From Verrucomicrobiota bacterium (GTDB taxonomy: Bacteria > Verrucomicrobiota > Verrucomicrobiia > Opitutales > Opitutaceae): DNA of 44,916 bases. Both the position numbers and the translations under genes were made by a program. Positions 9,348-16,703 of this stretch are shown piece after piece. Under the pieces are notes generated by a model. That model was not told the origin of the DNA. It did no database searches and saw only the letters and a program-made list of their open reading frames with translations. The stretch covers positions 1 through 44,916 of the forward strand of contig JAFAAS010000057.1 of the NCBI GenBank assembly GCA_023426435.1, written 5' to 3'. How positions within the stretch are numbered: position 1 is the stretch's first letter; each line of letters begins with the position of its first letter.

Positions 9348-10160
9348 TTATTTGACTGGGGGAAGAGCCTGGGAGGAGAGGGCGAAATTTTCCCGGCTCT
9401 GATCGATCGCTTTCCACATCTTCGGGCCGATCGTGGCGTAGATGGCGAAGAATTGTTCCACTTGGGCGGGGTCGGGTGCGCCATCGCGGGCGGCGAAGGC
9501 GGTGAACGCGATGTCTTGCAGGGAACGATCGAGTTGGAAGGCGGGGAAGCTGCGTCCGGGAGCTCCGCGGATGAACGCGTGAGCGTGGGGCAGGAGGGCG
9601 CGGAGGAAGAGACGGCGGGCTTCTTCTTTTTGCGCGGAGTCGATTTCGAGGCCGCGGGTGGTGAGCAAGTCGACGAGTTGTTGGCGCGCGGCGGCGGCGC
9701 GACCCGGCTCGTGGGCCGCGGAGGCGGGCATGGGCGTGAGCTCGGCGGTCCAGGGGAGAAGGCGTCCTTCGGTTTCCCGGGCGGAGAGTTGTGGCAAGGT
9801 TTCCCGGGCGACGGCGGGGCGAACGCTCACGTAGTTGATGAAGGCGATCGTGTGGGCGTCGATCGTGCGAACGAACTGATCGAACTCGGGGCTGCGCACG
9901 AACGCTTCGACGTTGCTGCGTTGGCGGGCAAGTTCCGCGAGCTGTTTACGATGCCAGTGCCAGATGGCGCCGCCGACGGTCACGGAGCCGATTACGAAGA
10001 CGGTGGCGACGATCCATAGCGTGCGACGGAACCACCTGCGGCGATGGAGCGGTTTTCGGACGCGGACTTTTTGGAATTTGGTGGTCCAGTCGGCGGCGAG
10101 CTCGCCCGAGCCGATGCGTGGCTGGGGGGCTGGGCTGCGAGAGGAAGGATCGTCGGACAT
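9348..10160 (-). CDS. Unrecognised single-pass membrane protein
   Basis: I do not recognise this family. The 270-residue product begins with about 45 polar and basic residues (cytoplasmic side expected). A transmembrane helix follows at about 46-67 (RTLWIVATVFVIGSVTVGGAIW), and then an approximately 200-residue mainly alpha-helical, charged region that should be periplasmic. There are no cysteines and no obvious catalytic motif. I chose the ATG at 10160 (MSDDP); an in-frame ATG at 10187 would add nine residues. Coding frame use is consistent with the neighbouring minus-strand genes (C-rich third positions). It lies 90 bp upstream of the TonB-dependent receptor start and may share its transcript. 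Its function is unknown. Confidence 0.65.
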   Translation of the reverse strand: MSDDPSSRSPAPQPRIGSGELAADWTTKFQKVRVRKPLHRRRWFRRTLWIVATVFVIGSVTVGGAIWHWHRKQLAELARQRSNVEAFVRSPEFDQFVRTIDAHTIAFINYVSVRPAVARETLPQLSARETEGRLLPWTAELTPMPASAAHEPGRAAAARQQLVDLLTTRGLEIDSAQKEEARRLFLRALLPHAHAFIRGAPGRSFPAFQLDRSLQDIAFTAFAARDGAPDPAQVEQFFAIYATIGPKMWKAIDQSRENFALSSQALPPVK

Positions 10161-10371
10161 CGGGAAGCGGGAATGGCGGCACTGCATCGCGGCAGCCGTC
10201 GCGCGCGAGCGCGGACGGGAGGCATGCGCATTGCGGGAGACGGGATGAGCGATTTCCCCCAGCGATGCGAGGGATTTGTCCGCGGGGGATCGGAAGTTTA
10301 CGTCTGGGCGACCGTGCGGGACGATCAGCGGAGAAGCGGGGTGAGCTTGCGACGGATGACGTGGGAGTGCG

Positions 10372-12150
10372 TCAGACGGAAGGCACGGGCGCGGTGGGCT
10401 CGGCGGTGTCTTCGAGGAACTTGCGATTCATGGCGCCGCGTTCCTGGGCGAGGGCGACGACGGGATCTCGGAGTGACGGGTAGCGTTTGAGGAAGCGCAG
10501 GAAGTCGCGGCGCGAGAGGGTGAGGAATTTCGAGTAATCCAAGGCGACGACGTCGGCGGAGCGGGTGTCGCCGTTGAGAAGGGCCATCTCGCCGAAGAAG
10601 GCGCCGGGACCGAGCTTGATTTTGTCTTTGCGGCGGGGCGGGACGACTTCGACCTCGCCGGAGCAGATGAAGTAAACGGAGTCGGCGTGATCGCCGGTGC
10701 GGATGACGCGTTCGCCGGGTTTGGCGCGGCGCGTTTCGAAGTGGAGCAGAAGGACGTCGCGTTGTTCGGCGGTGAGGCTGGAGAAGAGCGGGAACTGGCT
10801 GACGAGCTCGTCGGGAGAAAACGTTTTGTGTTCGGCGGCTTTTTCGGCGGCGAGGCGGCGGGCGGTTTCGAGTTCGGCTTGGAAGCGGGCGAAACGTCCG
10901 CCGCGGCCATCGAAGTAGAGTGTTTTCCAGCGCGGACCGCCGAGCGAGGCGAGCCAGGGGCTGAGGCGATCGACGCAGGCGAAGGCGAGCGGGTTGAGGG
11001 TGATCGAGAGCAGGGCGCCGGCGAGAACGAGGCTCAGTCCCTCGGCGGGGAGGAGTTGGTAGCTGAGACCGAGGCCGGCGAGGATGAAGGAGAATTCGCC
11101 GATTTGCGCGAGGGAGGCGGCGGCGATGAGGCCGGTGTAGATGGGGTAACCGAGGGCGAGGACGATGCCGAGGGCGATGATGGCTTTGCCGACGATGATG
11201 AGCGCGACGACGGCGGCGACGTGTCCGGGTTGGTTGAGGAGAATGGACGGATCGAAGAGCACGCCGACGGAAACGAAGAAGAGAACGGCGAACGCGTCTT
11301 GCAGGGGGAGCGAGTTTTCGGCGGCGCGATGGCTGAGGTCGGATTCGCTGAGGACGACGCCGGCGAAGAAGGCGCCGAGGGCGAAGGAGACGTCGAAGAG
11401 TTTGGCGGAGCCGAAGGCGATGCCGAGCGAGACGGCGAGGACGCAGAGCGTGAAGAGCTCGCGGGAACCGGTGCGGGCGACCTGGCGGAGAAGCCACGGC
11501 ATCACGCGTGGACCGAAGAAAAGAACGATGAGGACGAACGCGCTGACTTTGATCGCGGTGTCGCCGAGATTCGCGAGCAGGCTGGCGTGAGCGGGACCGT
11601 GGCCGTCGTCGGGGATCTGTCCGCCGAGGGCAGGCGCGAAGGCGGGGAGAAGGACGAGTGCGAGGACCATGGCGAGGTCTTCGACGATGAGCCAGCCGAC
11701 GGCGACGCGGCCGTTGGGGGTGGAGACGGCGTTGCGTTCTTCGAGGGCTTTGAGGAGGACGACGGTGCTGGCGACGGAGAGACTGAGGCCGAGGACGAGA
11801 CCGGCGCCGAGCGACCAGCCCCAGACGTGGGTGAGTGCGATCCCGAGGAGCGTGGCGAGGGCGATTTGGAAGATCGCGCCGGGGACTGCGATGCGGCGGA
11901 CGGCGAGAAGATCGGCGAGCGAGAAGTGCAAGCCGACGCCGAACATGAGGAGCATCACGCCGATCTCGGCGAGTTGTCCGGTGATGGCGGGATCGGCGAC
12001 GAAGCCGGGCGTGAACGGCCCGATGACGATGCCGGCGAGCGCGTAGCCGACGAGGGGCGGAAGGCGGAAGCGTTGGGCGGCGTAGCCGAAGGCGAAGGCG
12101 AGCACGAAGCCAATCGCGATCGTGGAGATGAGCGTGACGTCGTGCGGCAT
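10372..12150 (-). CDS. CPA2-family cation/proton antiporter with C-terminal cyclic-nucleotide-binding-like domain
   Basis: This 592-residue protein has roughly 12-13 transmembrane helices in its first 385 residues, matching Na+/H+ exchanger-type KefB/YbaL transporters (FRLPPLVGYALAGIVIGPF, EIGVMLLMFGVGLHFS, and a VGWLIVEDLAMVL segment with the conserved E-D pair). Instead of the RCK/TrkA-N regulatory domain usual in KefB and KefC, the C-terminal part (about 445-560) is a cyclic-nucleotide-binding-like fold, with a FGEMALLNGDTRSADV phosphate-cassette-like segment. It probably exchanges K+ or Na+ for protons at the inner membrane under control of a nucleotide or of an unliganded domain. The ATG at 12150 gives the usual N-terminus; a TTG at 12195 is in frame but unlikely. 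It stands alone between non-coding stretches. Confidence 0.88.
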   Translation of the reverse strand: MPHDVTLISTIAIGFVLAFAFGYAAQRFRLPPLVGYALAGIVIGPFTPGFVADPAITGQLAEIGVMLLMFGVGLHFSLADLLAVRRIAVPGAIFQIALATLLGIALTHVWGWSLGAGLVLGLSLSVASTVVLLKALEERNAVSTPNGRVAVGWLIVEDLAMVLALVLLPAFAPALGGQIPDDGHGPAHASLLANLGDTAIKVSAFVLIVLFFGPRVMPWLLRQVARTGSRELFTLCVLAVSLGIAFGSAKLFDVSFALGAFFAGVVLSESDLSHRAAENSLPLQDAFAVLFFVSVGVLFDPSILLNQPGHVAAVVALIIVGKAIIALGIVLALGYPIYTGLIAAASLAQIGEFSFILAGLGLSYQLLPAEGLSLVLAGALLSITLNPLAFACVDRLSPWLASLGGPRWKTLYFDGRGGRFARFQAELETARRLAAEKAAEHKTFSPDELVSQFPLFSSLTAEQRDVLLLHFETRRAKPGERVIRTGDHADSVYFICSGEVEVVPPRRKDKIKLGPGAFFGEMALLNGDTRSADVVALDYSKFLTLSRRDFLRFLKRYPSLRDPVVALAQERGAMNRKFLEDTAEPTAPVPSV

Positions 12151-12359
12151 GGGGGAGTGCCGAAGGACGGTGGCGAGCCCGAAAATCGGGCGCAATTCAA
12201 ACCTGTGGCGGGAGTGAGTGAGGCGTGCGTCGGGGAGACGCCGATGGGTTTCGGCTGCGACAAGCCGTTCGCTTGTGCTGACGACGACTGCGGTTTGGAA
12301 GAATTTGCTGCCGAACCTTTGGCCGCAAAGAGGCGCAGAAGGCGCAAGAAACGGAAGAT

Positions 12360-12525
12360 TAGAACGTTTTCAGAAAAACTGTAGCCCTTCAGGTGAACCA
12401 CAGGGCACAGAGGCACGGAGAGTCCCGTAGCCTTCCTCTGTGTGCTCGGTGCCGTCGTGGTTCAAATCGGGTTTTCCGATTCGGCCAACGGCTATGACAT
12501 TATCTAATATGCTATAATGTGCTCT
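12360..12525 (-). repeat. MITE-like interspersed element, copy A
   Basis: This is a diverged copy, in reverse orientation, of the element also found at 15788-15938 and 31283-31441. It starts TAGAACGTTTTCAG and contains a long imperfect internal hairpin (GGTGAACCACAGGGCACAGAG ... GGTGCCGTCGTGGTTCAAA). It ends in GGCCAACGGCTATGACATTA and a slightly expanded AT-rich terminus, TAATGTGCTCT. It encodes no protein. Confidence 0.8.
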
Positions 12526-12619
12526 GCTGTCGTTTCGCGCCAGTAGCTTGAATGAACCGGTCTGCCGTTCTGAGCGGATTGAATTCCGTGCGATGGTTGC
12601 GTCAGGCGGGCGCACACGT

Positions 12620-12647
12620 GGATTCTTCACTTCGTTCAGAATGACAG
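12620..12647. repeat. Short dispersed-type repeat (GATTCTTCACTTCGTTCAGA)
   Basis: The segment closely resembles the GGATTCTTCGCTGCGCTCAGAATGACA-type repeat that I recall from many unrelated bacterial genomes. Only this one copy is seen in the window. It lies about 40 bp past the methyltransferase stop. Confidence 0.45.
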
Positions 12648-12688
12648 CCATGCGAGTCATCGCAGTATTTGCGGGACTCTTATTTATA

Positions 12689-13267
12689 CTACCGTTTGCC
12701 CAGCAGGAGACCGTAATGGTGAGGGGCGCGGGTGGAGAGATCGACGGAGCGCACGAAGGTAAATCCCGCGGATTCGGCCCAAGCGCGACACTGCTCTGGA
12801 CGAGGGCGGATTTCCATCGGCGGACCGCGCGGTGTGAGCGGATCGGAGTTCCAATGGATGATCGAAACGTGACCGCCGGGAACGAGAATGCGCCAAGTTT
12901 CACGGAGGAGAGCGACGGGATTCTCAAGGTGCAGGATGTTGTAGAGCATAGCGTGGTCGATGCTCGCGTCGGGCAGTCCGGTGCCGTCGGCGACGAAATC
13001 GCGAAGCGTAGGGCGGATGTTCGGGAGGTCCTCGGCGCGGGCGCGCTCGGCGAGCAGCGCGATCAATGCGGGCTCGATGTCGAAGGCGTGGACGGTTCCG
13101 CGGGTATGGCGGGCGGCGGGGAGAGTGAACGTGCCGAAGCCGGAGCCAAATTCGGCGATGTGGAGTTCGGCAGGAGCTGGGGGAAGGAATTGGGCGAGGA
13201 TGCCGGGTGGGTCGAAGAAAGTGGACCACATTTCCTCGGCGGGCATGCCGCTTTCGCGGGCCTTCAT
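12689..13267 (-). CDS. Class I SAM-dependent methyltransferase
   Basis: The product is 192 residues from the ATG at 13267. A Rossmann methyltransferase core is clear: motif I IAEFGSGFGTFTLP, an acidic residue ending strand 2 in VHAFDIEP, LRDFVADGTGLPD, and the post-motif LLRETWRILVPGGHVSIIHW. It resembles methyltransferase domain 11/25 enzymes, which act on varied small molecules or proteins; the substrate is not predictable. A GTG 39 bases further upstream is in frame, but the extra codons lie inside a REP-like hairpin (13283-13300), so I take the ATG. The gene follows sufT on the same strand with a 43 bp gap that holds the hairpin. A shared transcript with sufT is possible. Confidence 0.88.
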   Translation of the reverse strand: MKARESGMPAEEMWSTFFDPPGILAQFLPPAPAELHIAEFGSGFGTFTLPAARHTRGTVHAFDIEPALIALLAERARAEDLPNIRPTLRDFVADGTGLPDASIDHAMLYNILHLENPVALLRETWRILVPGGHVSIIHWNSDPLTPRGPPMEIRPRPEQCRAWAESAGFTFVRSVDLSTRAPHHYGLLLGKR

Positions 13268-13282
13268 AAGCGCAACGGAAAA

Positions 13283-13300
13283 CCCGACCGGGAGGTCGGG
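13283..13300. repeat. REP-like hairpin (CCCGACC-GGGA-GGTCGGG)
   Basis: A perfect 7 bp stem with a GGGA loop lies between sufT and the methyltransferase gene. It belongs to the same family as the palindromes around the transposase at 31526-31963. It could act as a transcriptional attenuator between the two genes. Confidence 0.7.
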
Positions 13301-13310
13301 CTGCACTTTC

Positions 13311-13871
13311 TTAGATGAGGCCGAGCTTCATCTTCCCCTCTTCGGAGATCATGGCCTGGTTCCACGGTGGATCCCATGTGATGCGCACCTCGGCGTCGCT
13401 GACGCCGGGGACGAGGAGTATTTTGGTTTTTGCGTCTTCGGCGATGGCGGGGCCCATGCCGCAGCCGGGGGCGGTGAGGGTCATCTGGACGTTGACCTTG
13501 TAGGACGGTTTGTCGTCGGGCGAGGGGCCGTTCACGGCTTCGACGTCCATGGAGTAAACGAGACCGAGATCGACGATGTTCACCGGGATTTCGGGATCGA
13601 AGACCTTGCGGAGCTGGCCCCAGATCGCTTCGGGGTCGGGCGCGCCGTCGGCGAGGGTGGCGGCGTCGACCTTGTTTTCGACGACGGCTTCGCCGAGGGC
13701 GTCGCCGTCCTTGCCGTCGATGCGGAAGAGGCCCTGATCAGTCTGGACGGTGTAGCTGCCGCCGAGCGTTTGATGAATGATGACGGGCGTGCCGGCGGTG
13801 AGCGGGGCTTTGTCGCCGGATGGAATTTGGGTGGCGAGGACGTCGCGGGAGAGCGTGCGATCGCGGTTCAT
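13311..13871 (-). CDS. sufT: SufT, MIP18/DUF59-family Fe-S cluster assembly factor
   Basis: This 186-residue protein has the SufT layout. An N-terminal beta-rich segment (TPVIIHQTLGGSYTVQTDQGLFRIDGKDGDALG) is followed by a MIP18/DUF59 domain with DPEIPVNIVDLGLVY, the family cysteine segment LTAPGCGMG, and VPGVSDAEVRITWDPPWNQAMISEEGK. SufT family members help mature Fe-S proteins, acting as auxiliary carriers or factors rather than as the core scaffold. The sufCBD genes are also in this window but 4 kb away (18029-21742), separated by a two-component pair and a surface-protein gene. It starts with ATG and its length is normal. It is followed by the methyltransferase gene and preceded, 49 bp upstream, by the end of the PEP-CTERM surface-protein gene. 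Confidence 0.93.
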   Translation of the reverse strand: MNRDRTLSRDVLATQIPSGDKAPLTAGTPVIIHQTLGGSYTVQTDQGLFRIDGKDGDALGEAVVENKVDAATLADGAPDPEAIWGQLRKVFDPEIPVNIVDLGLVYSMDVEAVNGPSPDDKPSYKVNVQMTLTAPGCGMGPAIAEDAKTKILLVPGVSDAEVRITWDPPWNQAMISEEGKMKLGLI

Positions 13872-13920
13872 GTTGGACAGTGAAGCGCGGACGCGGGCGC
13901 GTGCAACCGCGGAAGCGGTG

Positions 13921-15552
13921 TTAGCGGGAGCGACGTTTACGCCAGGCGGCGAAGCCGAGGGCGAGCAGGCCGAAGAGGGCGGCGTAGGTGGAAGGCTCGG
14001 GGATGGCGCTGGCGGTGGCGGTCAACGTCAGGGAGTTTTCCCCGAACCCGAGGCTGTAGTTGAACCCCTCGATGGTGGTGCCGAAGGCGAAATCGTGGAG
14101 ATCGAAGTCGTCCAGATCGATGTCGCCGGCGGAGAAGTCGAACAACGTGTAGGTGCCCGCGGTGAAGCCGCCGGAGTCGAACAAGTTCAATGTGATGCCG
14201 CCCTCTCCGCTTGGGCCGGAGATCCAGCCGCTGGTAATGCGGATGAGATCGCTGACCGTGCCGAGATCGAAGTCGAGGGTCGAGTTGTTGGCAAAGATGA
14301 GAGCGTAGCCGAAGGACAGCGTGCCGGCCGTGCCGGAAGCGCTGCCGGGCTCGAGGCGTGCGCCGGAGTGGATGAAGACGGCGCGATCGATCGATCCGCT
14401 GCCTCCGAGCGTCGCGCCCTCGTTGATGTCGACCAATGACGTATTGGTGAGGGACCCGTTGACGAAGAACTTGCCGCCGGCGATCTCGGTGTAGCCGGAG
14501 TAGGTGTTGGCGCCCGAGAGGACGACGGTGCCGGCACCGTTTTTGTAGAGCCAGCCCTCGCCTGAGATCGAACCGGAGCCGCCGGATGCGTTGCTTCTGA
14601 AATTGATGCCGCTGCCCCTTTCGAGGATCACGTTGGCGTTTCCGAGGGAGCTCGAGTCGAGAAATGAGAACTGCTGGCCTCCTTTTACGGTGAAAGTGGC
14701 GGAGCCGCCGGTGGAGGAGTCCCTGAAGTTCGTATAGCCGCGCACAGTAAAGGTGGCGTTGCCGCCGCTGGCATCGCCGGAGAAGTCCAGCCGGGTGGTG
14801 TCGATGGTGGCGTTCCCGGCGGTGGCGTTGCCGGTGAAGGTGATTTGGGCCGCCGCAACGGGCGCGAGTCTGTCGGGTGCGTAGGACGCGAGGATATTCG
14901 CGGAACCGGCGGAGCTCCGGCCCGAGAAAACGAGGGAAGCGTCGGCCTTGACCTGAATGTCGGCATTGGCCGTGGTGGAGATGTTTTTGAAGGTCACGTT
15001 GCCTCCGGCATCGTCGATCGTGATCTTCGCGTTCGCCGCGGTGGCGGAGTTCTCGAACGTTACCGCTCCGGCGCTCAGCACGCTGATCTGGGCGGTGCCG
15101 GCCGACGATGTGTCGAGAAAGTCGATTTTGCCGGGCTTGGTGGAGGTGCCTTTCACGCTGATGACGGCATCGGCGGCGGTCGCCGAGTTGGTGAAGGCGA
15201 GGCGGGCACGGCCTTCATCGTTGGCCTTGACGTCGAAGATTGGGGCGAAAGCGCTTTCGTTGGCGATGCCGTCGCCGGCGAGGACCAGGCTCGAGCCACC
15301 CTTCTGGAAGAATGTGTAAGCGATGGCGTCGATGGTGAAGAGGATCTGATCGACCGTGAGGGTGCCGACGATGTTGACGACCGGCTGGTCGGAGTCGCCG
15401 AACTCGGCGACGGCGGTTTCGGAGTTGGGGACACCGTCTGACCAGTTGGCACTGGTTTCCCAGTTTTTGTTGGTGGTGGCTTGCCAGGTGGATTGCGCGC
15501 GGGCCGAAAGGGTGGAGAGGAGGGCCAGCAGCAGGACGAAGCGGAAGAACAT
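13921..15552 (-). CDS. PEP-CTERM beta-strand-repeat surface protein
   Basis: The product is 543 residues from the ATG at 15552, which directly precedes the signal peptide MFFRFVLLLALLSTLSARA; an earlier in-frame start at 15600 lies in front of it. After a W...NWETSANWSDGVPNS segment come repeats of about 20-25 residues such as FTGNATAGNATI, FSGDASGGNATF and FRDSSTGGSATF, then an autotransporter-associated repeat (GAGTVVLSGANTYSGYT). The C-terminus is a PEP-CTERM sorting signal: the PEPSTYAALFG motif, a hydrophobic helix and the basic tail RKRRSR. EpsH/exosortase-type enzymes are expected to process it at the outer surface. It is a paralogue of the protein at 1-1798 and, like it, sits just downstream of a LytS/LytTR pair. 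Direct repeats resembling a LytTR operator lie about 120-155 bp upstream of the start. Confidence 0.9.
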   Translation of the reverse strand: MFFRFVLLLALLSTLSARAQSTWQATTNKNWETSANWSDGVPNSETAVAEFGDSDQPVVNIVGTLTVDQILFTIDAIAYTFFQKGGSSLVLAGDGIANESAFAPIFDVKANDEGRARLAFTNSATAADAVISVKGTSTKPGKIDFLDTSSAGTAQISVLSAGAVTFENSATAANAKITIDDAGGNVTFKNISTTANADIQVKADASLVFSGRSSAGSANILASYAPDRLAPVAAAQITFTGNATAGNATIDTTRLDFSGDASGGNATFTVRGYTNFRDSSTGGSATFTVKGGQQFSFLDSSSLGNANVILERGSGINFRSNASGGSGSISGEGWLYKNGAGTVVLSGANTYSGYTEIAGGKFFVNGSLTNTSLVDINEGATLGGSGSIDRAVFIHSGARLEPGSASGTAGTLSFGYALIFANNSTLDFDLGTVSDLIRITSGWISGPSGEGGITLNLFDSGGFTAGTYTLFDFSAGDIDLDDFDLHDFAFGTTIEGFNYSLGFGENSLTLTATASAIPEPSTYAALFGLLALGFAAWRKRRSR

Positions 15553-15935
15553 GATGAGGTAAGTCGGGTGATGCAGATGACGCCGGCGGCTCGGGCGCAT
15601 GAAGCGCGGAGAAGTGTGAAGGCGGGCGACAGCACGACAGTGCGGCGCGGTGGGTCTCGGTATAAGCGGCTTTCAACGAAGCGGGCCGAAATTTCAACGA
15701 AGCGGGCGCGAACAGGTGCGAACGCTCACGGCGGTCGGTTCGATGCTGCCAAATGGCGGAAATCTCAGAAGCCTGGCGGCTGCGCGCTATAGCACATTAA
15801 ATAATGTCATAGCCGTTGGCCGAAGCCGAGAACCCGGTTTGAACCACGAAGGCACCGAGCACACAGAGAAAGGCCACGGGATCTCTCCGTGCCTTTGTGG
15901 TTCACCTGAAGGGCTATCGTTTTTCTGAAAACGCT
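15553..15935. other. Non-coding stretch between LytTR regulator and PEP-CTERM gene
   Basis: These 383 bases hold no gene that I can support. They contain the 21 bp-period direct repeats at 15671-15707, a possible -10 hexamer at 15660-15665 (minus strand) and MITE-like copy B, whose end overlaps the regulator's stop codon. Confidence 0.6.
15660..15707 (-). promoter_or_regulatory. Putative LytTR operator and promoter of the PEP-CTERM gene
   Basis: The 16-mer TTTCAACGAAGCGGGC (plus strand) is present exactly twice, at 15671-15686 and 15692-15707, with a 21 bp period. On the coding strand each copy reads GCCCGCTTCGTTGAAA and contains TTCGTTGAA. This matches seven of nine positions of the LytTR site consensus as I recall it ([TA][AC][CA]GTTN[AG][TG]). 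Nine bases plus a 12 bp spacer gives exactly the 21 bp period expected. A TTATAC hexamer (15665-15660) begins 5 bases past the downstream copy and could be a -10 element. The surface-protein start is at 15552. Binding by the adjacent regulator is inferred. Confidence 0.5.
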
Positions 15936-15938
15936 CTA
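15788..15938 (+). repeat. MITE-like interspersed element, copy B
   Basis: A 151 bp element runs from TATAGCACATTAAATAATG to TTTCTGAAAACGCTCTA. The core is a long imperfect hairpin between GAACCACGAAGGCACCGAG and CCGTGCCTTTGTGGTTCAC. It is very similar to copy C (31283-31441). The last three bases (15936-15938) double as the TAG stop codon of the LytTR regulator. Confidence 0.85.
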
Positions 15939-16703
15939 ACGGGGAAGTGCGGCGCGGAGGCGGGCGAGGGCGACGCGGGCGAGTGAGATGGGCGAGGAGG
16001 CGAAGGCGTCGAGCGTGAGCTCGCCGTTGTTGCGCGAATGGATGTCGAGTGCGGCGACCCGCTCGAGATTGACGAGCAGCGAGCGTTCGAGGCGGAGAAA
16101 AGGTGGGGTGGGAAGCAGGGCTTCCCATGCGGCCATTCGCCGGAAAACGAGCATGGGACGTTCGGCGGCGAGGTGCACGCGCGTGTAGCTGCCTTCGGCG
16201 ACGAGGGCGGCGATGTCGCGGACGCGCACGCGACGGACGCGGCCGGCGTCGCGCAGGATGAGCGCGTGATCGAGATCGAAGCGTGAAGCGGAGGTGGTTG
16301 GGGCTTCGGATGCGGTGGCGTGAGGGCGGCCGTAGCGGACGTGTTGAAGGGCGAGTGCGAGGCGTTCGGGAGTGACGGGTTTCAGCAGGTAGTCGGCGGC
16401 GCTGGCGGCGAAGGCGCGAACGGCGTATTCGTCGTGCGCGGTGACGAAGATGATCGGGGGCGCGGGGTCTAAGAGTGGGAGGAGGTCGAAGCCGGTTGCG
16501 GGCGGCATTTGGACGTCGAGGAAGATGACGTCGGGGCGAAGTTGGGACGCGAGCGTGGCGGCTTCGGGGACGGACGCGGCTTCGCCGACGACGGCGATGG
16601 CGGGTTGCTCGGCGAGAAGTTGGCGGAGGTGTTTGCGGACGAGCCGCTCGTCGTCGACGAGCACGGCGCGGAGCGGCGGTGGAGTTGAGGGCGATGGAGT
16701 CAC
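15936..16703 (-). CDS. LytTR-family response regulator
   Basis: This is a 255-residue regulator with a GTG start. The receiver domain (about 12-128) has acidic D17 and D18, probable phosphoacceptor D63 in IFLDVQMPPATGFD, T88 and K109 in YLLKPV. The LytTR domain (about 148-250) has the usual AEGSYTRVHL and FLRLERSLLVNLERVAAL segments. It is partner to the upstream LytS-type kinase, whose TGA overlaps this GTG in GTGA (16700-16703). The stop codon lies in the terminal bases of MITE-like copy B, so insertion of that element may have set the present C-terminus. The next gene on the strand is the PEP-CTERM surface protein, with 21 bp-period repeats in its promoter region; it is the likely target by position. 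Confidence 0.93.
   Translation of the reverse strand: MTPSPSTPPPLRAVLVDDERLVRKHLRQLLAEQPAIAVVGEAASVPEAATLASQLRPDVIFLDVQMPPATGFDLLPLLDPAPPIIFVTAHDEYAVRAFAASAADYLLKPVTPERLALALQHVRYGRPHATASEAPTTSASRFDLDHALILRDAGRVRRVRVRDIAALVAEGSYTRVHLAAERPMLVFRRMAAWEALLPTPPFLRLERSLLVNLERVAALDIHSRNNGELTLDAFASSPISLARVALARLRAALPR

Larger units (their letters stand above)
12151..12688. other. Non-coding stretch with mobile-type repeats
   Basis: No convincing gene lies in these 538 bases. They contain a GCAAAGAGGCGCAGAAGGCGCAAG-like tract near 12327-12350, one copy of the 155 bp MITE-like element (12360-12525) and a 28 bp dispersed-type repeat at 12620-12647. The last 100 bases are AT-richer and lead into the 3' end of the methyltransferase gene. 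Confidence 0.6.

Noticed and set aside
10687..12384. 565-codon plus-strand open frame
   Set aside because: It is antisense to the CPA2 antiporter gene, which has clear membrane segments and motifs; the plus-strand product is acidic low-complexity sequence.
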